Origin: Wyeomyia smithii
Taxonomy: Eukaryota; Arthropoda; Insecta; Diptera; Culicidae
Length of the DNA stretch: 64,000 bases
Assembly: GCF_029784165.1 (NCBI RefSeq)
Contig: NC_073696.1
Location: forward strand, 187,526,498 to 187,590,497
Direction of reading: 5' to 3'
Both the position numbers and the translations under genes were made by a program. Numbering within the stretch: the stretch's first letter is position 1; every line of letters begins with the position of its first letter. Positions 52,705 through 63,339 of the stretch are shown piece by piece. The notes under the pieces are model-generated. The model was not told the origin of the DNA and did no database searches. It was given only the letters and a program-made list of their open reading frames with translations.

Positions 52705-54702
52705 CGCGCTAAGTCTAGCGCACTAGCGCTGACAAGAACACGTACCTTTTTATTTCTCCCTTCCAGTAAGGTTGGTTGTCCGATCGTTCGAAGTAGCAGC
52801 CGTTACAGCCAGCAGCACCAATACAGCAGCACCAAACAGCCACCAGCAGCGAGTCAGGTGTGAGATCACTCCACACAGCGATACAACTCGCTGACACTGA
52901 TGGCTTCTTCTTTTTCCTCGTTTGTGTCTCGTCCACTGCTGTAGCACAATCCAGCCAGCAGCCAAATCGGCTTACGCGCCAGCTGGCAGTCACGATGCGA
53001 AACAGTTGCACAAAGGCACGACCTTGAACCCGGATTTATTTCACTCGACCAGGCAAACAATGCCAACACTTGTTCACACGTCTTTTGTTTTATACTCTAT
53101 CGGACCGATCACCAAACACGTCCAGTACTGATGCGTGTTCGGCACAGAATGAGTCGCAGTGATTTTGGTAATCATCTCTTCTAGTTCAAATAAATGTCAG
53201 AAAAAGTGAACATCGGGCTTCAATCAACAAATGTTACTTTTTAGTCACCGTGACTTTTGTAAAGAACATGTCAAATGTTGTTATGAATATGTGATCTTTT
53301 CAAAAATTTTGCGGAATTTTTAGTAACTATCCTTTTGATTCAAGTAGCTTCGAAAAGATTAGTTGAAATTAATAAGGTCACATATTTCTTGAAACTAACG
53401 TTCGATTAGTTTCAAAAGAGTCCCCGTATTAATTGATGTTTATTGAAGAATAAAGACATGGTCCATAACCGTTATTAAGAGGAATGCATCTTTTTTACGA
53501 AAGTCACCAAGAATTGGTGACGAGCACCTAAAGTTTGTTGGCTCACTAAAATGGAGGCAATGCTTGACGAAAGTAGTACATGTATTATAAAATTAAACCA
53601 TAATATGATTTAGCAGTTTTCCTTGATAATTTTCATATATTTTGTGACAAAATTACAACAAGAGTTATCCATTAACAGACAGACGCTTAAAAAAACAATA
53701 ATTTGCATTTTTAGTGTTTCTAAAATTCTTATAATTTTACGAATGCTATCTAAAACATAATTTTTGGGAAGGCGCGCGAAAATTTTAAGGGGTAGGCGAC
53801 ATACTTTCTCCATGAAAATGGGATTGCATTTGAAAATAGCTTTTGGCATTTACCGCAAATTCAACTTGTTCTATGTTATTGCTAATAAGTACACGTTCAA
53901 TCATTTCTAAATTTTATCGGCGAAATAAAAAAAATTAAATAGCAATGTTCGGGAGTTGGTCACGAACAGTATATTTTATTTTAGAACTTTGTCACGAAAA
54001 ATATTCATGAATGTGTTGATAAAAATACGACTCGCGATGACAACTTAAAACAAAATTAGAAACGTTTCTGGTTTCTCCTATAAATTTCACACAGTTGAAA
54101 ACATGTAAATGCATAAGATTGTATAAGGCTCTAAGCCCCGCCATTTCGACGCTTTTTCAGCATTCCTGACCATTTACAGAACATATTCCTAATACGAATA
54201 TAAATCTTCTCTTAAAGGTCACCAACATGTCATTTGTGCGGTCACGGTCACATTTAATTTATGAAACTTCACTTTGGTTCATTAAATCTTAATGTCATGA
54301 TTTATCGATCACGAAACTGAAAATATAATTCATGTAATTCGTTCCACGAATGAAATTAGACATTATATTTGAATTCGTGTTTTGGTTTATTTTAGTCAGT
54401 GTAGATTTTAGTCAGTGTGTCAGTATAATTTTTCAACTTAAAACTAAAAATCGTAAAAGATCAGATTTTGTTCACGGTCTTAGATGCCAAACCTTTACGG
54501 GTTTGAGGATTTGCGTTTGTAGTAACAAGTTCGACAGTCAGCTCTCCTGCCCGGGATTAGAGAACACAAAATGTTTCTCATCTTTTTTTTTAAATGTCAT
54601 TTGCATAGCATTGCATTTGCACTTTGCATAGATGTTCTTATGGGCTGAAGATGTCATTTTGTGCTATTATTATTTTTTGTTTTCGGTCACGAATAATTTG
54701 GC

Positions 54703-54965
54703 AGCATCCATAAATTACGAGGGAGAGGGGATATATTTTTTGGCATTACGATTTGTTGTATAGGGGAGGAGGAGGTAAGATCAGCGTTACGTAACAAAAA
54801 ATCCATGGGGAGACTTTCGAAATATGAGCATTTTTATTTGGCATATTCTTCTACAGCGTTACGTAATTTTTATGGGGGGTAGGTTTTGGCGTTACTTTTC
54901 GTTACATATGTGAGGGTGGGGGTCCAAAAATTGGGTTTTTAGCGTTACGTAATTTATGGATGTTG
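54703..54965. mobile_element. 263-bp MITE with CATCCATAAATTACG ends
   Basis: CATCCATAAATTACG at 54,705 is matched in reverse complement by CGTAATTTATGGATG ending at 54,962. The interior repeats GCGTTACGTAA (near 54,785, 54,855, 54,941), so subterminal palindromes are present. The type is common in insects as a short non-coding element; the target duplication is not clear. Confidence 0.65.
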
Positions 54966-55059
54966 CTAAGGCAATCGACGAGACAGGTGCGGTCAGCTGA
55001 TTTCAGTTAGTTTTCAACTTTTGACAGCCTTAGGTATGTTCGAACGGTCGCAACTTGGA

Positions 55060-56100
55060 TGCAACCCGGATCAAAAAGCACGAAAAACAAACGATCGGTT
55101 GCTCCAGTATGGTTAGTGACAATCCTTTACTCAATAATAAAATATCACTTTAGATTTTTTTTCCGGCATTAAAAGATTTTGTGTTTGGTTGTGTTTTGGT
55201 TTTGCAACTTGAAAAAACAATTACAAACATACAAGCAGTGAAACGTCACCCGTGGGTTGCCTTATGGATGGTTAAAAATTATTTTTAGAGACAGAACGGT
55301 TTGTTTAATCTGTGTGACTTCTTCAGAAAAGTTGCAGATAACAGTTTTATCTTACCGATAAAAGTATACACAAAAAAAATTTTTGCAACACAAAACAAGG
55401 AAAACAACTTGTTTTAAAGTTTTTTTAACTACAAATGGTTTATGGTTGTATGCTCCAGTGTTGCTAAACTCGCTCTAAACAAGCATGCGATACTCCAAGT
55501 AGTGTTCTCACCGCTACCGAAATCACACACACAATGGAGTACCTCCACCATTCGAACTGTCTCTCGTTCTTTCATACTTCCTTCATTTCACACCACCGAG
55601 TGTTGACGCTTGCGAGTTTTCTACGCACCCGAAACCATGGACACACACTCCTATTTACGGTCTTATTCGCGTGCACTCCCCTACTCGCGAGCACAATCAG
55701 CCAAAAATAATTGTTTCAAGACGCATCGGAATGGCGTGGCGTGATGCAGCGGATCGATTATAGTTAGGTAAACTGTGTAAATCTAGTAAAAGCTGTTCCT
55801 ATCAGATGCTTAAATGTTTATAAGTTGTCGTCAAAATGTCACCTCAAATTCTCTCAGAAAGCAATATGTTGAACATCATGGACATCCAGAATAGTGGAAC
55901 TAATGTTTGACGTTGATTGTTGCTCTAAACTGGGCTCCTTCGCATTATTGTGGAAAACATCAACAGGGTCTACTTATAAAAAAGTTGGTCACTCAGTTAT
56001 TTGTTCCTTGGTGCACATTTAAATTTCGAACTAGTACTGAGACATGAAGATCATATCGAATTTACAATCGTCTATATCAAGGCACACCAACATTTTGATT
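55060..56100. other. Unassigned DNA
   Basis: It includes the dispersed motif near 55,298 shared with 35,636 and a more balanced stretch at 55,450-55,700 with no open frame. Nothing else was recognised. Confidence 0.4.
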
Positions 56101-56159
56101 AAGGTGTAATATATGAACGACAAAATTTCAACTCTTCAATTGACTATTTAGTTCATTCT

Positions 56160-56850
56160 CAAAAGGACAATTAGTTTTTTAATTTAATTTAGGATATGAT
56201 GCTGATCCCATCTCTGTGCTATTTCTGACATTAAAAGCTGTTTTCAGACTAAAAATTTGACGACAGACAGATTTTGATTGTCAAAACCCCCGTTTGTGTG
56301 TTGCCAAAATACGGCAATTTTTCACTGGAGGAATTGTCGCTACCGTACATAAGCAGCTTTTTACTAGAAAAGGTAATACCGTTACACTTACCGCTGACGC
56401 TGCTACTACTATCGCTACTGGTACTCGCTATCGCTGCTGCCCGCTGCTACATAGATAGCACCCATCCTTCACTAGTAAACTGATTGCTTTTTCAAGACTT
56501 TTTAATAAATTTTGTTTTATTTCTTGTTATTTTAACACTTTTCAATAACAATTTTCAATAGTAGGGTAGCAAAAGGCTTCGGCAGGTTTTCTGCAGCAAT
56601 CTTAACCACTGCCGAAGCCGTTCGCTACCTACAATAGTTCAAATAATCAAATTACAGTCGTCTGTATTTGGGGGCTCATGCGTGGATAATTTTCAATTGA
56701 TTGCTACAAAAACGACGGGAATGCGTTGGAAACTAAGTGGCTTATAAGCATTAAAAAACACAAATTTTGTCCCCTTTTCAGTTTTTATATTTTCATTTTC
56801 ACCCCAATGTAGCCGATCTACCTGAGAAATGTAGTTCTACGTGAAAAAAA
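56160..56850. repeat. Shorter copy of the 23.6-25.2 kb repeat
   Basis: It keeps the two outer blocks of the longer copy, GATATGATGCTGATCCCATC with the TTTTGATTGTCAAAA block near 56,272, and ATGTAGCCGA..TACCTGAGA near 56,810, but lacks the tandem units and TATA/CCAAT core. The hairpin micro-transposon is inserted at 56,564. Confidence 0.6.
56564..56629. mobile_element. 66-bp hairpin micro-transposon (copy 2), with matching empty site
   Basis: GGGTAGCAAAAGGCTTCGGC on the left pairs with GCCGAAGCCGTTCGCTACC on the right; the centre TTTTCTGCAGCAATCTTA equals that of copy 1. TA lies on both sides (56,562-56,563; 56,630-56,631). The related repeat at 24.9 kb reads TTCAATAGTACAATAGT with a single TA at 24,960-24,961 exactly where this copy carries the insertion. 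Confidence 0.8.
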
Positions 56851-56889
56851 ACAAGTCTTTATTATGCTCAACTTCAGTGATGTGTCAAG

Positions 56890-57005
56890 ATAGTTTACAG
56901 TTCCAAATTTCCGCTAGCGAAATTTGTCAGAAAACCTTGTTGGAGAACACACAGGTATTTCACCCATCTGCAGTTTACAGTTCATGCGAAGCAAATACAA
57001 CCACC
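56890..57005. mobile_element. Partial copy of the 16.9-kb MITE
   Basis: TTTACAGTTCCAA opens it and ACACAGGTATTTCACCCATC, GCAGTTTACAGTTCATGCGA follow, matching 16,890-17,030 in order. The right half is missing. Confidence 0.6.
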
Positions 57006-57053
57006 ACCTAACTGATTGGGGAGCGGGGGTGATAGATGCAACCGAAAGATCAT

Positions 57054-57403
57054 TCAAATCGATCGAGTTACTGCCGCGGCTTGCAGAATTACGTACACAC
57101 ACAGCTGTTTGAATTGAACAGCATTCGTTGGTACAGCCGGCACATTATTTAGTTTTTCGGCAAAATAGGCACGAATTCTTCTACCGCCTAATTTATCTTT
57201 ACAGGCGGGACAAAAAAGCATTGCCTTCCCTTGTGCGAACAAATCCTTGTGGGCAAGACCGTTAATTTCACAACATTGCTAGCCGATGTGACAAAAGGCA
57301 CCGCAGAAACCGCGGGGCACTGATTTCAAATCATTATTAGGCAGATGACACTCGCCGCACAGCTTCTTATCCATCAATTCTAGCAGCAATCGTATGTTCT
57401 CTG
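57054..57403 (-). pseudogene. PHD-like ORF1 fragment, probably of a CR1-type element
   Basis: A minus-strand frame reads IRLLLELMDKKLCGECHLPN, then GFCGAFCHIG, a TAG stop, then CCEINGLAHKD, MLFCPACKDKL and RRIRAYFAEKL. The cysteine and histidine spacing (CxxC, CxxxC, CC, H, CxxC) is that of a PHD-type finger as found at the start of CR1-type ORF1 proteins, including the one at 45.7 kb. The stop and the missing remainder make it a fragment. Confidence 0.5.
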
Positions 57404-57609
57404 CCACAGTTGTTTCAGTTCAACCGCACTTGATAATACTGTGTTGAGTAAATTTATGCAACCGGACACTCGTCTTATGTTTTATCAACACGTTCACTCG
57501 CGAAAACCTTGTTTTGCACATGAAATACGCTAGTCCACCTACGGTATTAATCACGGCTTCTAAACTTGTAATCACTGAATATACCGGCGCACAGTTTGAC
57601 AGATATGTG

Positions 57610-57890
57610 TTACGTTTTTAGCAGTCATGAGTCGTATTTATAAAAACGCTCTGAGTAGCTCATGATATTCAGAGTCCAACCCATGGTATCATGAGTCATA
57701 ACTCATGATTCTATGAGTCCATGCGACAGCGATGTGTTACGCTTATAATAGCCATGAGTCACATTCTCGAAAACGCTTTTCATAGCTCATGATATTCGGG
57801 GTTGACATCATGATATCATGAGTCATAGGTCATGATTCTGTCGGAAAACAACATTCGCCTGAAAGGTCATGAAAACGGGAAAATATTTTC
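57610..57890. repeat. CATGA-rich minisatellite at the right end of the large element
   Basis: Two units of about 125 bases share ATGTGTTACG, AGCCATGAGTC, AAAACGCT, TAGCTCATGATATTC and ATGATATCATGAGTCATA (periods read from 57,608 and 57,732). Confidence 0.7.
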
Positions 57891-57909
57891 ACCCGTGTGC
57901 ATAAAGTAA

Positions 57910-58410
57910 TGCATTTTCAATCCTGAATAAAAATAAAAATTTTTAGTTAATCTTTAGAATAATACGTAACATAATTAGCTTCTTTTATAGATGAACAAAA
58001 ATAATTAGCTTCTTTAGAAAAAAAAACTTAGCTGATTATATTCTGTTACTTACAACAATTTCTACATTTTTCATAATCATTTTAAATATTCCACACTATA
58101 TGTGATGAACAATTAACACTTATCGTACTGCAAGAATATTACTCATTTTACGCAATTATTTATTTTATAACGTAGTCGAGCATAGCTGTTGCAACGAGGA
58201 GTTCAAAATATCTGTTTCTCAACTCCTTCCATCCGTTAGTTTTTCATTGGTACAGGATATCCCTTATTCGATTGCTCCCAACGCCAATTAACACGCCTTC
58301 CGGGGGAATTTACAAATTAATCTTTCATTTATTTCCGATATTTTCAATTTTTTAAGCGGACAAAGTAAAACTCATTTCTTCGTTACACGAATCAGCAACC
58401 ACACGAAAAC
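57910..58410. other. Unassigned AT-rich DNA
   Basis: No feature beyond short A/T runs and a repeated ATAATTAGCTTCTTT. Confidence 0.45.
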
Positions 58411-58415
58411 ATAAA

Positions 58416-59003
58416 TCAAAAACGAAATTTGCCGAGAACGAGCATTGCTATGGTTTCTTCCAGACAATGTGTGTGTACGGTACAGGATCCCAAAGTTGTT
58501 ACACAATACGTGGTGCCGAATGCTTTGCTAATTGCACCTAAAATATTAGCCTCGAACTCGGCTATCCACCGCCACATCGCAGCCCAAGGGACACATTCCG
58601 TGAGCAACACGGAAATGAAGCACATCCCCAATGTCAAGAAAACATAATGAAACATGCTAATATTGAGACGAGTGGAAAAACGAGAAGCGCCAGCTGAGAT
58701 TAAAGGATTAATTAACCTCAATTAACCGTACAAAAGAGAATGATTTATGGCACTGGATGCGCTATTGTGCTGGGAAAATATAGTCCGCGTTTGATACTCC
58801 ATTGAAACTTGACCGGAAAAAGGAATTAAAAAATTGCCCAGCGGGGTAAAATAAGTAATTGGCGGTTTGATACTATAGATCCTTTTACACTTCAAATTCA
58901 ACCGCGGTAAAATAAAAAAATTGGTCAGAACAACAGCTGAATCTACGTAAACTGCTCCATAGTTAGTAACCATTCTTGAGTTCCACATAATTATGTTAAT
59001 CAA
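58416..59003 (-). other. Protein-like open frames, unrecognised
   Basis: Two consecutive minus-strand open stretches (59,003-58,722 and 58,721-58,416) are separated by one stop in the same frame. The downstream one is hydrophobic, with a likely membrane segment (FHYVFLTLGMCFISVLLTE). The plus strand is also open for 72 codons, so direction is uncertain. I do not recognise a family. Confidence 0.2.
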
Positions 59004-59009
59004 TAAGCG

Positions 59010-60680
59010 GTCAAGCTCTACTGATCTTTCCGTTCATAAAATGGAAAAATAATATGTATTTCCTACTAAACAATCAATCCCTCAAAACGAATTCATCAAT
59101 GCGGTCCACAGAATTCTTTTCCAATCCAATTCATATATTCATATTGACCGCAGTGCTAAGAAAAACAAACCCAAAAATATCCTTTCATTTCGGATCCCGT
59201 TGGTATCGTTGATCTAAGCCCTAAGCAAACACCATTGATAAACTGGCAGGCGCTCTACGGTATAGGTAAGACTTTTGTGGCGAATTTCCCCGTTCCACCG
59301 TATTGGATCAGTAAAGGCCGCAATATTCCCACCCGGCAAAGCAATGCAGCCAATTTATTTAATCCTACACCAGCAAACAGGACCAGTTGTTAAGCTGTAA
59401 GCAATCAAACCAGCAAACAACCAACAGCGGTTCTGAGATGTGAGAAGACAGAAAAAATGTGTTTGTTCATGTAAATTTATAGTTTCTAGTGCTGGAAAAC
59501 AGAACATCATTGGGCGAACAAAGCGTTCGCATTTGCTACCACACCGCCCCCGCACCGTCCGTACTGCTGCTGTCACCCGCAATTCGCGACATTCGACGGC
59601 ACTGGTGTTGATGCTAAAATATGAGAAAATATGTGTAAACAAAGTTGGATGAATTATATCGATAGCGCATATGCTCGGGAATAAATTGCAATAATTTATG
59701 GAGCTATTTTTTGTCTGGCTCTATTGGTTGTGTATATTTCAACGTGAAGCAGAGAAAGTAGTTACTTGTTTGTGACTGCACAAACTGTATCCAATAATAA
59801 TCAGTTCTTACATTGAAGGGATACTCTAAAACAGGACAACTTTCGAATACTAAGCATGCATTAGAAATTTGACAATAGAGCAAACTAGGAGTAAACAGGA
59901 ACATTGATTCACCGAATATATATAATAATAATAATAGCATTCTATAGAGTAATAAAATGGCGCACAAAATTCTGGTTTGTGATTGCCTGAAGAGAATCAT
60001 GACTTTAACGCTACATTATCACATTTGTTATCATTTTTCATTCCCTTTTTTGGATTAGTATATAGTTTGAATGGGATGAATAGGAATGATAAAAGATTCA
60101 ACGGTTTAGGGATGAGAAAGAATGACAGAGAGGGTGTTAAAAGTGAGATGGGAATGATGTAAACGTGCTAACGATAATAATTTTCTCATTTGTCGACAGA
60201 CAAAAGAATGCTAAATCGGGGCCACGCACTGGTGTGAAATGCCAAACATTATACTACACAACGTGAATTCTATTTGAATCAATATACCATAGAAAGGCTG
60301 TTGGGGCCACGCACAAATGAGTATGGTTTACCTAAAAAGAATAAAATTATTATAGTTTCATTTTGGGAACCAAGATGAACCCGCAAACACTAGGAATGTT
60401 ATTAGCTACGCAGAAGTATGTGTGTGTGTTTTGTCTAGTAAATATCAAGAGTATTAAATTCCTCGATTCAAGCCAATAGGTTACAGTCACACATGTGCGT
60501 TGTTTGAATCATGAAATACAAAAATTACAATGCATATATTTTCATGATTAGTTCACATTTCTGAAAACAAAGTGGAATATAATTTTTGAATTGCAAATAA
60601 TAGAGGTGTTACGTAACGGTATAATGAAAAATCAAAAAGACTAATTTGCGCGCAATGATTAACTAGATAGTCAAGAAATC
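59010..60680. other. Unassigned AT-rich DNA
   Basis: No gene or element ends recognised. A more balanced stretch at 59,330-59,600 has no convincing frame. Confidence 0.45.
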
Positions 60681-60689
60681 TAAACATAT

Positions 60690-61950
60690 AAAAATGCAGC
60701 TCTATCTGTCTGTCTGTCTGTGTACTGAACCGATCGGCGTGAAATTTTGTATATAGGGGTTTTAGGGGCCGGGAAAGGTGACTAAGATAATTCGAGACCT
60801 CTCCCTCTTCTGGAATGGAGGGGTCTCATACAAATAAAACACAAATTTCTGCACATCTCGAAAACTAACCAAGCAAATGGAACCAAATTTGGCATGTGGA
60901 TGATTTTAGGAGTAACACATAGGTCCATGTTGGTTCGACACCCTTCACTCTATTGAAAAGGAGGTCTCGAGAACTAACCAAGCAAATGGAACCAAATTTG
61001 GCAGGTGGATGTTTTTTAGGTAAAAAACATATCCATAATAGTTTGACACCCCTCCCACTTCTATAAGGAAGGGGTCCCATACAAATGAAACACAAATTTC
61101 GCACAGCTCAAGAACCAATCAACCAAATACAACCAAATTCGGCATGTGAATGTTCATAGCGCTAACAAACATGTCCATAATAGTTTGGCACCCCTCCCTC
61201 TTCTGTGAGGGAGCGGTTCCATACAAATTAAACACAAATTTCTGCACATCTCGAGAACTAACCAAATAAATGGAACTAAATTTCGCAGGTATATGTTTTT
61301 AGGGGTAACAAACATGGTCATAATGTTTCGACACCCCTCCTTCTTCTGGAAGGGAGGGGTTCCACGCAAATGAAACACAAATTTCTGCACATCTCGAGAA
61401 ATAATCTAGTAAACGGAACAAAATTTGATATGTTGAGGTTTTTGAGAGCAAGAAAAATTTTCATGGTGGTTCGACCCCCCTCCCTGTTCTGGAAGAAAGG
61501 GCTTCAAATGAAACTCAAATTTCTTCACAACTCAAGAACTAATCAAGTAAATGGAACCAAATTTGGCATGTGTAGGTTTTTGAGAGCAAAAAATGTTTTC
61601 ATGGTGGTTCGACACCCCTCACAAATCAAACACAAATATCTATGGTGGTTTGAAGGGGAGGGTGGTCTCCCATAAATAGGTCCGTTTCTGAAAAATAGCA
61701 GCAAATGACCGAATATCACCCAATATGGGTATTTCTGGAATTGTTATGATGCACTGAAACCAGACTTCGACCTCAGACAACATTTCGAATTGTAGGATGG
61801 CGACTTCTGGAACGCAGCCGAAAATGACCAAATACCACCCAATATGGGTGTTTCTTTAACCAGAATGACGCTCGGAGGCCAGAAATTGTCTCCAAATGCC
61901 GTTGTAAAATCCAAGAAGGTGACTTCCGGTTTCTGGAAAGGAGTCTAGCC
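60690..61950. repeat. TCTGTC-headed composite minisatellite block, copy 2
   Basis: It begins with ATCTGTCTGTCTGTCTGTGT, runs through about six units with ACCAAATTTGGCATGTG and ACACCCCTCCCTCTTCT, and ends in GGCGACTTC and GACTTCCGGTTTCTGGAAAG units near 61,940. Order of the two unit types is the same as at 37,030-38,640, and orientation is the same, pointing to one dispersed family. Confidence 0.8.
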
Positions 61951-62162
61951 ACCGACTGAGGTGTCTCATCGCTTGCGCCGCTGTAGATATAATAAGTCAT
62001 TATACACTGTGTGCGTGAAGAGATCACTCTCTCAGTTATAAAAAATAAAAATAAAAAATAAACTCCCACCGGGCAGTGTGTGCAGTTCATCGTTGGCGTG
62101 CTGAGATACGGGAACACAATAGTAGAGGGTGATTCGACTTTGGTTTAGAACTATTTATACCT

Positions 62163-62245
62163 TTCCCAGTAGTTTAATTGGCCAAAACACCTTGCCGGAG
62201 ACAACGGAGATTGCGGGTTCGAGTCCCGTCTGGACGAGGGAAAAA
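62163..62245 (+). mobile_element. tRNA-derived SINE head
   Basis: TGCGGGTTCGAGTCCCGTCT contains an exact B box (GGTTCGAGTCC) in a short T-arm, and TTAATTGGCCAAAACACC upstream resembles an A box. It is followed by a short A/T run and non-tRNA sequence, so it is not a working tRNA gene. Its 3' body ends before the RTE copy at 62,340. Confidence 0.5.
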
Positions 62246-62339
62246 TTTTTCTAAGCCTAAAAGTCACACCTTCTATTCCCGTTCTTTTTCGCATCCTCGC
62301 AAACTGCAAACATTGCCCGCTTTACTAAAACTTAATAAG

Positions 62340-63335
62340 TTATGGATGCTATCAAGCAGCCCAAGAACAATAAATCAGTTGGAAAGGATGGGATCTGGGT
62401 TACAGAACAGCTACCGAAGAAGTGGAAGGAGGGAGTAATATGCCTAATATTTGAATAGGGCGATAGGTTACAATGTGAGAACTACCGAGCGATCACGATT
62501 CTCAGCCTACAATGTGCTCTCCCAGATCATCTATCGCTATTTATCTTGCCGTGTAGAACTGTGCAAAGTTATGGACGAAAATGGCTTCCCTGCGAAACTA
62601 ACAAGACTGATTAAGACCACGGTGGATGGTGTACAGTACTGTGTGAAGATATCGTGTGCAGTATCACGCAAGGGACTTCGTCAAGATGACGGTCTTTCCT
62701 GCCTCCTGTTGAACATTGCACTTGAAGGTGTTACGAAACGTGGAGCCTTTAACATGCGGGGCACGCTCTTCAATAAATCCAGCCAATTCATCCACTTCGC
62801 AGACAACGTGGACCTTGTCAGGAAGACGTTCCAGGCGGTTACTAAATAGTACACCAAGTTGAAACGTGAAGAGGAAGCGGTTGGATCGATGGTGAATACG
62901 TCGAAGACCAAGTATCTGCTAGCAGTTCCCCCTGCACATGCTGCTCGCATAGGCAGTAGCGTAGTAATCGACAGAGATGAATTCGAGGTGGTTGACGAAT
63001 TTGTGTACCTTGGATCATTGGTCACGTCAGGCAACAACTGCAGCAGAAAAATCCGCAGACGTACTGTAGCTGGAAGTCGTGCCTGCTACAGACTCCACAA
63101 GATGTTGAGGTCTGGTAAACTTCGCACCCGTATCAAGTTCGCCATGTACAAGACGCTTATAAGACCGGTAGTACTCTACGGGCACGAGACACAGACAATG
63201 CGGAGGACTTGCGAGCACTAGCTATTTTCGAACGATGTGTGCTTAGGACCAGCTTCGGTAGAGTATGTGAGGATGGCGTATGGAGGTGAAGAATGAACCA
63301 CGAGCTGGTGCAGCTCTACGTCGAGCCCAGTATGT
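62340..63335 (+). pseudogene. RTE copy E reverse transcriptase remnant
   Basis: The plus strand shows MDAIKQPKNNKSVGKDGIWV, QLPKKWKEGVICLIFE, a stop, RLQCENYRAITIL, a deletion of most of the palm start, then MDENGFPAKLTRLIKTTVDG, RKGLRQDDGLSCLLLNIALE and HFADNVDLV. The box C FADD is FADN here (near 62,803), which would abolish catalysis. VVDEFVYLGSLVTSGNNCSR and MYKTLIRPVVLYGHE follow. Sequence ends at NHELVQLYVEPSM near 63,335, where an RTE of opposite orientation begins. Same subfamily as copy A. Confidence 0.85.
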
Positions 63336-63339
63336 GTAG

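Larger units (their letters stand above)
47328..53152 (-). mobile_element. Full-length I-clade (MosquI-like) retrotransposon
   Basis: The insertion is bracketed by a 14-bp direct repeat GTCGCAGTGATTTT at 47,314-47,327 and 53,153-53,166. On the minus strand it has a 5' UTR of about 450 bases (53,152-52,705), ORF1, ORF2 with endonuclease, reverse transcriptase and RNase H, a 3' UTR (47,703-47,341) and a poly(A) tail seen as a T run at 47,325-47,339. RNase H at the C-terminus defines the I-clade layout. ORF1 is intact; ORF2 has one stop and one deletion/frameshift. The duplication places it inside the large ATGAC-type element. Confidence 0.9.
46137..57905. mobile_element. Large element with imperfect inverted ends and ATGAC-rich subterminal repeats
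   Basis: The left end (46,139 onward) reads GCACGGGTAGAAATAAAATC and the right end, in reverse complement from 57,900, GCACACGGGTGAAAATATTT, with CCGTTTT and ATGAC further in on both. Each end leads into sequence dense in CATGA and TCATG motifs (46,160-46,800; 57,610-57,880). Removing the I element inserted at 47.3-53.2 kb leaves about 5.9 kb. The interior has tandem units with TTAGTCAC.GTGACTT.TGT. No transposase is readable and no target duplication was found, so unity of the two ends is an inference. Confidence 0.45.

Noticed and set aside
62163..62245. Functional tRNA gene
   Set aside because: A T-arm with B box is clear, but acceptor, anticodon and D arms do not fold well and the 3' side runs into A/T-rich SINE-like sequence.
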